Assembly (NCBI GenBank): GCA_030549335.1
Contig: CM060194.1
Location: 37,961,171-38,025,170 of the forward strand
DNA from: Pontederia crassipes
Lineage: Eukaryota > Streptophyta > Magnoliopsida > Commelinales > Pontederiaceae
DNA length: 64,000 bases
Direction: 5' to 3'
In this document: positions 1 to 11,797 of the stretch, piece after piece
Position numbering within the stretch: the first letter of the stretch is position 1
How the letters are laid out: every line of letters starts with the position of its first letter
Made by a program: the position numbers and the translations under genes
The notes under the pieces: model-generated
Told to the model about the DNA's origin: nothing
Databases searched by the model: none
The model's input: the letters and a program-made list of their open reading frames with translations, nothing else

Positions 1-206
1 AAAGATATTGATTTTCAAGTATAAGATACAACAAAGCGAAAAATTCTTCCTTTTAACAAGATAAAATGTCTTATTTACAAAAGATAAAACTTAACAGCTT
101 TGGTGAGTTTGATCAATAGCATCGGTAAGGCAATCCCTTAACGGGTTGCAGCTGTTGTTTCTTCCTTCACCCCCGTATGTTTAGCAACTTGTTCTTCCTA
201 ACGAAC
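1..206 (-). other. Probable 3' UTR and downstream flank of the adenylate kinase gene
   Basis: This follows the TAG stop on the minus strand. It is AT-rich and has no open frame of note. The transcript end cannot be placed from sequence alone. Confidence 0.4.
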
Positions 207-3200
207 CTAAATGGCCACACCAGAAACAAAGGATGCTGAAGTAGTGATTGATTTCTTTTCAGCAGTTGAAGACAGTGCTTTGTCTATTTCAGCAAATACG
301 TCTTCCTTGAGGTTATTTCCATCAACCTAACAGAAATGAAGGTTCAAAAAGGCATACTGTCATACAATGTCATCTGTCACAAGATAATTCTAATTGTTTG
401 GTAGTAAACAATAAAAAAGAGATGGATGTTTGTGCCAATATATCAAGGAAGATACCAGATCAAACAACATCATGAAATTTCAGAGAGCTCATTCCATATG
501 CATCAAAATGCTGATTAACCAACAAATGAATGCTTCAAGGCATCTCCTTTACTTCATTATGGACATGACTTTAACACTGATCTGATTAGACATGTCTCCC
601 ACCAATAATGCAAGAGGGACCCACTTCCACCAAACATAAAAAATTGAAAAAGGAAAACAGAAAAAAGATCAAAATTGCATAAACAAGATGCGACGGCTTT
701 GCGGGCTTTAGATGAATCAACTACAACGAGAAAACATCTCAAAGAGGAGGAAAATATATTTCCATGTAGCCTAATAACTGCAAACACAAATTTCATTCTA
801 TCACATTGACTTTTATTGGGACAAGAATGATCACATTTTTACCTTGAACATTATATCCTCATATACTGAAAGTACAGCTTCAACATTCTGATTATGAGTC
901 TGCAATCTCAGCTTTACCTACAAAAAGGGAAAGAATTTTTGAGAATGGACATGACTTTGAATGGCATTCTATCTCTAATATCAACCAAGAACAAGTTCCT
1001 TAACATATCCAGGGACAGATAGTTCTGGGAATGATGAAATATAACTCACAGATAAAAGAATTGAGAAACGAAATCCAGCTATTTTTATCTGGAAAATGAA
1101 GTACCTTTTCCTCTGTATCATCAAAACGTTGTGTCAGTCTTGCAGCAATTTCCTCATTTTCAGGTGGGGAATACTTAAGATGGTATATTTTCCCAGTAAC
1201 AGGATCCAGCCTTCTTCCTACTACCCTATCAACGAGACTTTCTTCAGAAACCTGTAAAGGATAAAAATATATGGATTTGTTCACCCGAAAAGTTATCATG
1301 AAATTTAAATTACATGACCACAAGATCATTTAGTGCATAGATGCAAGAAAGGTTTAGGGTATACTTCCTATAGATAAAACAAGCATTGCTCACTAATTAA
1401 GAATTTTAAATGAAAATATTCATAATAAATTTTCTTCTTCACAAATCATCAGTTTCATGATCACCACGGGGGTGTTTGGAAGATGAGTATGATACAAACT
1501 GAAAATACAATTAAAATAAAAGTAGGATAACTATTATTAGTAGTAAATGTGCAAGAATCTTAAATACAATTACTACTAATAACTTGTCAATTAGAGATGA
1601 CAAATTTCCATGAGTTCGTATGGAGTGGACCAAATTCCAATTACATAATTGGTAAACACATTTCAAAGGCCCCCCTAAATCTAAAACCCATGCATGTATT
1701 TATAACATGCACATACAAATATAACTAACTACCCACTACTTTCTTAACTAGCCACTAACTCACACAACTTCTAACTACCACTACTTAATTAAGCAGCCAC
1801 TATCTAATACAAAGCGGTATCTTATCAGTACACCCTCCTAAAATTTCGCCTTGCCCTCAAAGCGGAGAAAAGAAAATTAATAATAATATTCAGCAGGTGT
1901 AGTTGAAACCTCCAAACTTGATTAACTCTATTTTTCGGCCAAGAGAGAAATTTTTGAACCAATATGAACTTCTAGCTTTTCTTCTTATGAAATGAGTTTT
2001 CACTTGTAATATGTAAAGTTGATTTCTCCTGAATGAATGATGCGTCTTTGTGCTTTGATACGAGGATCTATGAGGCTCATACCAATTGATACAAATTGAA
2101 AATATAATTAAAATAAAAGTAGGATAACTATTATTAGTAGTAAATGTGCAAAAATCTTAAACACAATTACTACTAATAAGTTGTCAATTCGAGATGACAA
2201 ATCTCCATGAGTCTGTATGGAGTAGACCAAACTCTAATTACCTAATTGGTAAACACATTTCAAAGGCTCCCCTAAATCTAAAACCCATGCATGTATTTGT
2301 AACACGCAAATACAAATATAACTAACTACCCACTACTTTCTTAACTAGCCGCTAACTCATACAACTTCTAACTACCTACTACTTAATTAACTAGCTATTA
2401 TCTAATACAAAGTGGTATCTTATCGGAATAAAATAATTAGGGATATAGCCAAACATTATTTAGAACAAGGTTAAATCCATTTTTTCTTAAAAATACCTAG
2501 AAATCTACAATCCCACTACTTACATTCTAACTCACAATACATTAAAACTTTATCCTCCAGCCAAACACCACCTATAAATATGCATAGCCCAATAATAATA
2601 TATTCAGGAGTCCTTTGCAATAATTACTTCACAGATGCACTGCTACTTATTTTTTTCTGAGATGGAGATGCATTGCTACTTAACCAGTCCATCCACAAAC
2701 CTTCAGCTTTTCATAAAGGACACACTTAATATGAAACATGGGTAAATCAAAGACCAGAAGATCATATAGTGTTTACTCTAGAACACGGCAATTTAAATAT
2801 CAGTGTTCAGCCCTTCAAAGAAATATCAGTATTAAGATGCTTAAACAAAGAATAAATTCAATGTGAAAAGGAGAGTTGAGTGCATTGCAATACTGTCATG
2901 CATAGAATTTGGGATGCAACATTAAAATGTTAGCTTTAAAGTGTAGTACTCACATCCAGGAGGATGAAAAGGTCAGGTCGAATATTCAAATCTTCCAAAG
3001 ATTTGGCCTGTGAGAAGCTTCGTGGGTAGCCATCCAATAGCCAACCTTTTTCTTGAGCATCTGGCTGGAGAAGACGTTCCTTCACCATCTGTTATCACAA
3101 GGGACATGATAACAATAGCAATCACAATCATAAAAATGATGACAAATGAACGAGAAGCCTTGTTTAGTCAGACGTCATGGACATACCATAACGACAATTT

Positions 3201-4338
3201 CATCAGGGACCAACATTCCCTTCTCCATATACTATCAGTTCCAGCAGCAATTTCTCCCCTTAGTAAATCTCCCGCAGCTATGTGCACTAGCCCATACTGC
3301 AGATATAAAGTCTCTGTTTAATTCAAATTAGCTTAACTAAAAAACATTACCCATCACATAATTGAACCTATCATGGAGTTAAAAGGTGTAAAATAAAAGC
3401 TCGACACCAGCTTGAAATATTCAAAGAGGGATCATACGATAAGAAGAACAGAGGGAGTTGATACAAATTGACCAATAAAAGGAGAAAAGATCATACGAAG
3501 TTGCCCTATATATGTTAAAAAAAAAGAAAAAAAAATAAAAGAGATGTAGAAACTAGAAAGTTTCATTATACATGCCGCCTACTAACTGAAGCTTTAATTG
3601 GTAACCATCCAGTTAAGAGTACAAAGGCACATTTATTCAATCAACATGCATGCACACGTATAATTTAATAAGGGAAAACCACCAGACAACTGGAAAGATT
3701 GAAACTTTCGCCTACCTTTTGCTTAATAAGCTCGCACTTCGTCCCCTTGCCGGATGCAGGAGCTCCTGAAATCATTATTCTCAACGGCTCCTTCGGTCGC
3801 ATGGTTGATACAACCTGAAAAAACGGAGACGCATGCAAATCGAGTGAAACGATGGACAAACCAGACGTAGTTTCCTACGAACAAAATCTAAAGGACCACC
3901 TTCCAATCTCAAGCAACCATCACGGATACATCGGAAGAGTAAAAATCCTCTCTTTTTTTCTTTTGGCTTAAAATACAATTAGAAGAGGAGAAACGGATCC
4001 CAATTTTCCGGGTCACGATGGGTATCGTTGAACAAGAAGAACACATAATCATAACGAAACAAGTTAAAATCCCCAAGCAAGCATCTTTAAGACACATTTT
4101 TCAGTAGGCACACGCATACCGTCGGTGAAGGCTTCCGGACAGCAGATGGCCTGTGGCCAAAGGCGACGGAGAAGCAGTGACCCAGTTTGACGTGGCGGAG
4201 AGGCCCTGAAGGCGGAGACTCGAGCGATCGCGGGAAACGAAGGGCGGCGACGCCGTTGGAATTAGACGGGGGGGCAGAGGTGAGCCTGGGAGCCGTGGAA
4301 GCAGGAGAAAGAGCCAACGAAGACGCAGAAGCAGCCAT
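207..4338 (-). CDS. ADK: Chloroplast-type adenylate kinase, 7 exons, reading frame broken in exon 3
   Basis: Adenylate kinase interconverts ATP, AMP and ADP; the plastid form balances adenylates in the stroma. Exons read on the minus strand: 4338-4120, 3814-3716, 3296-3187, 3088-2954, 1251-1105, 917-843 and 326-207, all with GT...AG introns. Exon 1 is Ser/Ala/Pro-rich (about 73 residues), as expected of a chloroplast transit peptide. Exon 2 holds the P-loop [14 protein letters not shown]. Exon 3 holds [13 protein letters not shown] and [10 protein letters not shown]. Exon 4 has [10 protein letters not shown] (NMP-binding region). Exon 5 has [15 protein letters not shown] and [12 protein letters not shown] (LID and catalytic arginines). 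The last exon ends at TAG 207-209. Exon 3 is 110 bases where an intact version would need 129: six residues of a conserved stretch (GKRAKE in relatives) plus one base are absent, so the frame shifts near 3238. Every other exon joins in phase. Identity is secure; whether this copy is functional is not. A TRIM element lies in the 1.7-kb intron. Confidence 0.93.
1490..2425 (-). mobile_element. TRIM (short non-autonomous LTR retroelement) in an ADK intron
   Basis: Two direct repeats of about 338 bp (1490-1827 and 2087-2425) enclose about 260 bp of unique sequence. On the minus strand each repeat starts TGATAAGATACC and ends with TATCA. Next to the right repeat, at 2072-2084, the minus strand reads TGGTATGAGCCTC, close to the initiator-Met tRNA primer site TGGTATCAGAGCC. 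On the other side a purine-rich stretch (AGGAGGGTG, minus strand) abuts the left repeat, as a polypurine tract should. Flanking 5-mers GAGTA (1485-1489) and GAATA (2426-2430) look like a target-site duplication with one change. There is no coding capacity. The element lies in the same orientation as the host gene, inside the intron between exons 4 and 5. The two LTRs have clearly diverged, so the insertion is not recent. Confidence 0.82.
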
Positions 4339-5400
4339 GGCTTCTTCCTCTTACTGTGTCCCTTTCGAATCCCTTCTTCTCGAAAGAATGGAAACGGTGT
4401 GGAGGACGAGAGCTGCAAATGGAATCCAACTTCAGCTGTCGTCACCTGCCGTTTGTCTCATCCCTTTTCCTTTCTCTTACGTGCTCTTCACCGGTGAAAA
4501 ATCGAATTGCGAATTTGGACGGAGTAAAATGTAACAGAAATCAAATAATTATGTCATAAAAAAACAAATACGATAAATTAATCTTAATATATATTTGAAT
4601 AAAAAATAAATATTATAAATATAAAACATAATTTTATTAATTAATAAAAATAAAATAGTAAATTAAAAAAATATTTTATTTAAACATAAAATAATTCAAA
4701 TAAACTATATTTAGAAAAATATTAAAATATTTGAATGAAATAATCAGTAATAAATAATACTATACGAAAAAATGTATACGTAGAGTATTTAACGTTTTAC
4801 TTATTAAATTAATAAAATCATTATATATTAATTTAAAATATATGTTAAATAGTGAAAATGATTAAAATCAAAATATTATTCGCATGATCAAGCTATGTTA
4901 ATAAAGATACTATTCAATTATTGTAATTTATTTAATCTTAGAAGATATACATAACCTCATATTATATTAACTCTTTTTATAATAGATATATTATATTTAA
5001 TAAATAATTTATTTTGTGAGAGAATTTTGGAGAAAGAAAATAAGAAAAAAATAGAACTGAAAAAATTTGGGTGCTTTCACATCGAAAAAAAGAAAATTGA
5101 AAAAATGGTGGAATTCTCTTCCAATAGAACCCGACCATTAAAAGTAAATATTATGTCACCTTGGTAGGAGAAGAACCCGACTCATTGGACAAATATAGGC
5201 TCGATCAAGATTTGTGTATTTCAACTTGAAGCGAGACGAAAATTTTAAAGTATTCTTTTTATTTTAAGTTAAGGAGATTCCTTAGAGTACTCAAAAATTT
5301 GACACCCTACTTTCATGGTGTGATAACGTTTGAGAAAATTAGATGGAATGGAAGCACCCCCTGATTTCACCTGTTTCGGTTATGTTTGTTGGCTTGCAAT
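4339..5400. other. AT-rich intergenic region upstream of ADK
   Basis: The first about 200 bases upstream of the ADK start are moderately GC-rich and would hold its promoter and 5' UTR; no clear TATA box was placed. From about 4550 the sequence is very AT-rich with no gene or clear repeat. Confidence 0.5.
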
Positions 5401-6204
5401 GTTATCATAATCGGACCGGTCATCGGATCGGATGATTAACTGGGTCGTGGTTGGATCGGTTTGATCGGATTCAATCAGGTTCAACCGTATTAAACTAATA
5501 TTATTTATAATGACTTTATAGATATATACATAATCAATATTATATAATGCATAAAAAGATAGTTCTAATTTATAATTCATAATAAAATATAATAAATAAA
5601 GTTCAATATTCATAAAAAAGAGTTATTATTGATATATTATATTAATTCTTTTATTTTATTGTTCAAGAGAATTTTTATTTGTTTCTTTACTTTTAGTTTA
5701 ATAATTTTATTTTTCTATTTCCATTAATTCTTCTCTCCTTATCAATTTCCATATTAATTTCCTTTTATAATACACAGATATTTAAAAAATTATATTCATA
5801 TAAAAAACTTTAAGTTATTAATTTTATGAGTATTTTATCTCTTCTACTCATAAAAAGGAAAGAATATTAATTTTCATTTTAAAAATTATTACTATTTTCT
5901 TTTTTATTTTCATGAATTCCTCTCTCCAATTAAATTTTCACATTTATTTTCGTTTTAATTTATATCAATTCTCAATTCAAATACTTTCCTATTTTTATAT
6001 TCCTTTCCACCTTTTTATTTCCTATTTTAACTTTTATTTCCTTATTTTTTTCACTTTAAATACTAAATCGAATTTTCCTAGTTCAATGGTTGAACTGGTT
6101 TTTATCGGTTGTTATTTCTGATTTTACAATAAATCCGGACCAGACCAGCTATCGATTCGTGGTTGAACCGATTGAACCGACCGGTCCGGTCCGATTTTAA
6201 TAAC
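5401..6204. mobile_element. MITE-like DNA element with imperfect terminal inverted repeats
   Basis: The left end (GTTATCATAATCGGACCGG) and the inverted right end (GTTATTAAAATCGGACCGG) match imperfectly. Both are followed by runs of CGGATCGG/CCGGTTCAACC-type sequence. The roughly 770-bp interior is AT-rich and non-coding. No clean target-site duplication is visible, so the superfamily is open. Confidence 0.55.
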
Positions 6205-7313
6205 CACGCTGGTTAGTTTATGATTTCCTTCCTTTATTGCACGTTTCAAGGAAAAAAAAGAATCGGTCTAATTGGTAGATTTAAATTCCTAACTAAGACA
6301 TAAAAATTTTAATAATTTAAACCCCAAACTGTGAGAATATTTATCCACTCTTCTTTTTCTTTATTTATGATACTTTACAACGAATTATACCAAAATAGGA
6401 GATTTTAGAATTATCATTATGGTAATACAATAGGAGAATCTAAAGAAAAAAAATTCGTAACTCCACGAAGAAACAACAATAAACAAAGATTGAATTTGGA
6501 AACACAATCATGGTTCTTCATGATTTGCAATTGTTTAATTCACAAATTAGTTCGAATGTGGTTATATAAAATAAAACATAATAATGAAGAATCATATAAT
6601 TAACGTGATGAAAAAAATTGATAGATTAATTATAGTAGATGTCGAATAAAAATAGGTATTACAATTTTATTAATTAATAAAAATAAAAGTATAATTTATT
6701 TAAAAATTGTTAAAATTATACTCTTTAAATATTTAAAAACATTTCTTGAAATCATATTATATTAATTCTTTGTAATAAATATATTATATTAATAAATTAA
6801 ATAATTTATAAGAGATATATTAGAGAGAGAAAATTAGAAAAGAAAAAATGAAATTGAAAAAAAAATATTTGTCACGTTAAAAAAATTGAAAAAAAAAGTA
6901 CTTACAGGTTGAAATGGGAAGGTGAAAATTGGAATCACATGACTTCAAATTCTCAACTTCTTAGTACCATTTCATCAAATATCACATCAGTTAACCGAAT
7001 CGTATCGAACATATTGCGACTTTAATCTTATTCACCGTCAAACGCAACATAAGCGAGATAATGATAGGAGTTTATTGGCATAAAAATTAAAGTTAGCATT
7101 AAAGAAAAAAGAAGAGGACAAGAGACACCCGCACAAAGGGAGAGTGGGAAATCCGGGATGACGTATTGTTAAGGAAAAAGAATATAAAAATTATTGATAT
7201 GTTTGATTTCAATTTATTTAATGTTTAGTGATAGTGATATGTCAATGAAATCATTGCTGAGAAAAAGTATATACGACTGCTACGTAGTTTTTGCTCGGCA
7301 TGCTCAAAACCGG
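6205..7313. other. AT-rich intergenic spacer
   Basis: I see no gene, RNA or structured repeat here. Long A/T runs dominate. Confidence 0.5.
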
Positions 7314-7321
7314 TTATTTCA

Positions 7322-7895
7322 TAGGGGCGTAAGAAAAACTCGTGAAACCCGAGAAATTCATCCTACTCGAAAAAGTTGAATCGAAAAATTAAAAATCAGA
7401 GGTCCGTATATGATTTAGGGAAGTTTTTAATAAATTAAAATCCACCTGTTAAAATTAGGACCCACCGAAAAAAAAAACCTTAGAGGCATGTGAAGCCCGA
7501 TTTTTATTTATGATTTTTTATTTATATAATTAATACATATACTATTAATTCTTTTATTATAGATATAATATTTTTTTATAAAATTTCATACTTTTCTATC
7601 ACATTATCAAACTCTAATTTAATAACTTTAGAATTTAGTAGTATATTTTATATTTAATATAAAATTAAATATTTTTATATTAATTTTAAGTTATTAAATA
7701 TATTTTTAAAATATAATTATATAAAAGTAGGGGTTAAAAAAAATCACTTGAAAAAATTGATCCGTTAAAGGGTGGTTTTTATTTTTTTAAATAATTTTAG
7801 GGTGGTTCTTTCTAATTTTAACAATCGACCCGAAAAATAGCGGTTGATTTTTTTAAACCGAAAATTCGAACCGACCCGAATTACTTTCACCCCTA
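7322..7895. mobile_element. hAT-type MITE
   Basis: Terminal inverted repeats TAGGGGCGTAAG (left) and TAGGGGTGAAAG (right, inverted) enclose 574 bp. The flanking 8-mers TTATTTCA (7314-7321) and TTATTTTA (7896-7903) match at 7 of 8 positions, the duplication length typical of hAT transposons. There is no transposase, so it is non-autonomous. Subterminal sequence is rich in CCCGA/TCGGGT motifs on both sides. Confidence 0.68.
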
Positions 7896-7903
7896 TTATT
7901 TTA

Positions 7904-8499
7904 CATTTTTATTCTTTAGTTTTAAATTATACAATCTAATTATTTTAGAGTAGTTAATAATTCTGACTATTAATAAAATTAAATTAAAAAATTGATACTT
8001 AATTATCTTTAACATCTCTACTTTATCTATAATTGGCTTCTCAATTCAAGGTTGTTCTTTTTACCTATTAAATAAGAATTTTGTTCTTTATTACTGTGTA
8101 TATGATAACAGAATATTGTAGTATAACTGAGATATATTGTAGTAAAATATATGATTTACTTGTGAAGTGTGACCTTTTAGTTTTTTATTTTTCTCCTAGA
8201 TTGACATTGGATCACTAAGAAAATAAGTTAACAATAAAAATTTGAATAGTAACATGAAACAAAGTAAATGGGCATTTCCAATAATTAAAGAGCCAATAAT
8301 GTTTAAAAAAATATTGTTTATATAAAGAACTTTACAATTACAATTATCAATATTTTGGCTATTTTACGATCTTATAATTACGAAGTTCACACTTTTTCAT
8401 CTATCTCATAAAATATTTTCTATGATTATAGTATCTTTAGAGGCAAACATTTGTTGTAGATGACTTCCGAGTTTATAAGGTAAACGAGTGGAAGGATCC
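7904..8499. other. AT-rich spacer
   Basis: Nothing recognisable between the hAT MITE and the gypsy remnant. Confidence 0.45.
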
Positions 8500-9251
8500 A
8501 TGAGTTTCGCCCCTCGAATTGCCTAAGTTGTTTTCTTTGGTGTCAAAATTCTTGGTTGCTAATTCCAACAATTCACTCTCCTCTTGTCTCCCTGCTAGGT
8601 TGATAACTTCGGCAATTCGCTCTCCTATCTCCTTGACTTCCAAAAAAATACTCCTCTCTTCATATGTAACACCCAGCTACTTTGGTACCACTTTCAGTTT
8701 CATAGGGTCCAAAAAAAATGTCCTTGGAGATGCCCAAGAAACAAAATCTCAGCTCAAAATACAAAACTTGTGTTGTTTGGTATACTCCTCAAATGCTATG
8801 CTATTCTAGACTCTAAGTAAATCAACATGTCATCAATAAAAATGATGACAAACTAATCTAGGTATGGTCTAAACACTTGATTCTTGATGTCCATAAAAAG
8901 CTGTAAGGGTGTTCTTAAATTCAAATGCCAACATCAGAAATTCATAGTGACCATATTTTGATTAGAAGATTCTCTTGGATACATCTTCTTCAGTTAACTC
9001 TTAGTTGATGGTACTCACTTCATAAATTAATCCTAGAGTTTGTCATTTTCTGATCAAAGAGATCATCAATACATAGTAGTAGATACTTATTCTTGACGAT
9101 TGCCTTGTTTAACCTCATGTAGTCAATACACAACATTAGAGAGTGATCCTTTTTAACTAAAAGAACTGGTGCACCCAAGGTGAGACACTTGTCTTGATAA
9201 ATTCTTTATCTAAAAGTTTTTGAATTTGCTTATTATGTTCATGCATCTCGA

Positions 9252-9632
9252 CTGGTGCCATCTTGTAAAGGACCTTTAAGATCAGATCAATGCAAAGGAG
9301 GTCAACGTGGAAGTTTAACTCTTGGTTTTAATATAGAGATGTCCTCTTGAAAGACATTTTGAAACTCTCGAACAACTTCCACTTGTTGTAATTCAATGAG
9401 TGGGCCATTGGCTTCACCACACATGCTAGAAATTCTCTTCTCGGTCGGTTCCATCTTGTAAGGAACTTTTGAGATTGAAGCAATGCCTAGAAGGAGGTTG
9501 ATGTGGAAGTTAACCTTATTGTGGTGGTAATATGGAGGTGTCCTCTAGAAGGAAATCTTAGAAACTCTCAAACAACTTCCACCGATTGTAGTTCGATGAG
9601 TGGGTCATCAATTTTCACCACAAGCTAGAATT
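9252..9632. repeat. Two diverged tandem copies of about 190 bp within the G1 pol remnant
   Basis: Both copies carry the series CATCTTGTAA(A)GGA, GTGGAAGTT, GAACAACTTCCAC-like and CAATGAGTGGG blocks in the same order. This is a local tandem duplication inside the dead element. Confidence 0.6.
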
Positions 9633-9647
9633 TCTCTACATTTTTTT

Positions 9648-10151
9648 TGCAACATCTGTCTCTTGCACTTGCGTAGGATATTGTTCGCTTTGGGCCTCCG
9701 CCCGCATGGTTTTCCCAAAACGCGTCCTACCAAGTCAAGGCCATGCTCCCATATATACCCAGCATCTCTCCCGTGACTTATGCATGTGGAACTAATTCTA
9801 GACATGCCTCATGCACCCTTCCCCCTTAGGGGACTCAACGTCTTCATTGAGTGATCTCACCCCACCATGCACAGAGGCTCACGCGGAGTGGCTCTGATAC
9901 CATATGTAACATTCCCCACTAGCGTGTGATATTATCCATTTTGGGCCTCCGCTCGTACGGTTTTCCCAAAACACGTCCTATCAAGTAAAGCCATGCTCCC
10001 ATATATACTCAGCATCTCTCCCGTGACTTATGCATGTGGGACTAATCCTAGACATGCCTCATGCACCCTTTCCCCTTTAGGGGACTCAACGTCCTCGTTG
10101 AGTGATCGCACCCCACCATGCATAGAGGTTCACGCAGAGTGATTCTGATAC
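9648..10151 (-). mobile_element. Tandem pair of TRIM-like LTR/primer-site units (period 257 bp)
   Basis: Unit A (9648-9904) and unit B (9905-10151) are near-identical. Both contain GGTTTTCCCAAAAC, CAGCATCTCTCCCGTGACTT, TAGGGGACTCAACGTC and a terminal GCTCTGATACCA-type sequence. Read on the minus strand, that last motif is TGGTATCAGAGC, the initiator-Met tRNA primer site; it is exact in A and degenerate in B. An LTR-like edge (minus strand ...GGGGAATGTTACA) directly precedes the site in unit A. This fits a TRIM multiplied as LTR-internal-LTR-internal. It interrupts the G1 gypsy remnant. Confidence 0.65.
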
Positions 10152-11797
10152 TTTGTGCCTTGACTGTAAAAATAATTACCTTTTCTTCATTTGACTATAG
10201 CCTTGGGTCCACCATAGGTGCCAATAACTATCTTCTTATGCATGACACATTACGGTAGGACAAACAGTTCATACAAAAAATCACATCGTAATCTATTATA
10301 AGAATCACCATCAAGTTTGCCAAAAAGTTTTTATTTTCGATCATAACTAGTGCCTCAAAAGGGTATTTTGTGGTGTGCAGTGTTCATGTTGCCTCCATTA
10401 GGTGGTTTATGTCATACAAGGGTAAGCTCAAAGTAGTAGCACATTCTTTAGAATAAATGTGTGGGGTGCACCCAAATCAAGCAGAACTATAATAAGGAGA
10501 TCAACCATGAATAATGTACCTCTAACATCTGTAAAAGTCACATCTTCTTCCAAGTGGAAAGCTCTTTCTTGTATGTATTTTTTCCACCTCTAAAACCACA
10601 TTGGTCTTCACTATTCTTGATATCGGAGTATCATATAAATTTTCCATGTTTGACATAATGTAGGCAAAGTTTAGCTCTCATTTTGTACTCTCCAATATGG
10701 AATCTCCCATAGTGAGGGCATAGCCATTATTCTGATGCTAAGGCTGCAATAAATCATCGATTAATCCATTCCATCGTGAAATTTCATAAATTCATTAGGA
10801 TTGTTGATATTGATTGTTCTAACGATTATCCATTCTTTAAGTTTCTAACTTTTGAGTTCTGCTAAGTGGGATGTAGTGGGCCTAACTTTCTAACTTTTGA
10901 CTTTTTATTCTTTAAGTTCTCGTTCATGGTTCTTTTTCACCATGGTCACAACCTTGACCGTGTCACTTAGGTTTTGGTAGCATCCAACTAATGTATTCAC
11001 CCAAATAGTGGGATTTAGACCTTGACAAAAATGATTTGCCCTTTGTTTGTCACTTAGCCTCATTGTATTATACTTCTCCGAATGGATGAATTAGATGTGG
11101 TGTTGAGCCACTAACATATGGTCTTGATTTAATTGCAAGAACTACTTTAAGGCACGTTGGTATTGTAGAAGGAACTCTCCTTAAATATCTTACGAAAACT
11201 TTGCCAAGGAAACACGTCCTGGACATCAAACTTAATGTCCTTGGTGGTTCTCCACCAATCCAATTCATATTAGTTAGGCAGCTAGTGACGTAAAAAACCT
11301 TTTTGTTTTCACCACATTTTATCAATAAGAAAGTTTCATGCTTCCGAGCCACCTTTCAGTCTTGTCAAATTCACTAGTACCATCGAAATACAATGGTTGC
11401 AATTTATGGAATACCTAAATGGTGCAGAGGGTGTCAGTGATTGCACTAGTGGTAGTATTGGAAGAAACTGCATCGGTGGGGTTGTATTGGAGCACTTGTT
11501 TTGAGCCTAACTCACATATATGTCATTTTGGATCGTCCTTTCTTGGTCAACACCGGCTGCTCGACCATGACCTCAGCCTCGGTCTTTGCCACAATCTCGA
11601 ACAGCAAGAGCGCATCTTGAAGGCATCTACATTATCATCAAATGTAACACACATAGTAGTCATTATACTTATAGATGAGAGACAAAACTTACTTGACTTT
11701 ACATCATGTGGCATAGTGATTTCTTGTGGCACTTTGCATGGACCTTGACATAATAATAGGCATGCAAATACCCTGGCGTTAGGCTCTTATACCTAGA

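Larger units (their letters stand above)
8500..11797 (-). pseudogene. Decayed Ty3/gypsy gag-pol (element G1)
   Basis: Read on the minus strand with several frame changes and stops, this stretch keeps recognisable gypsy pieces. Near 9210-9060 is an RT fragment resembling [12 protein letters not shown] and [17 protein letters not shown]. Near 10470-10520 is a protease fragment, LLDLGAPHTFI, where DSGA would be expected. At 11352-11068 is a gag-like segment with WIGGEPPRTLS in place of a usual DWW-type motif. A primer-site-like sequence (minus strand GGTATAAGAGCC, about 11780-11794) precedes the LTR at 11798. No RNase H or integrase was recognised, and no left LTR was found. A roughly 200-bp piece of the RT linker is duplicated (9252-9437 and 9438-9632). 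It is non-functional. Confidence 0.72.

Noticed and set aside
4101-4534. Overlapping frames near the ADK start on both strands
   Set aside because: They are shadows of ADK exon 1 and its leader; the minus-strand frame beginning at 4338 is the only one that joins correctly to the P-loop exon.
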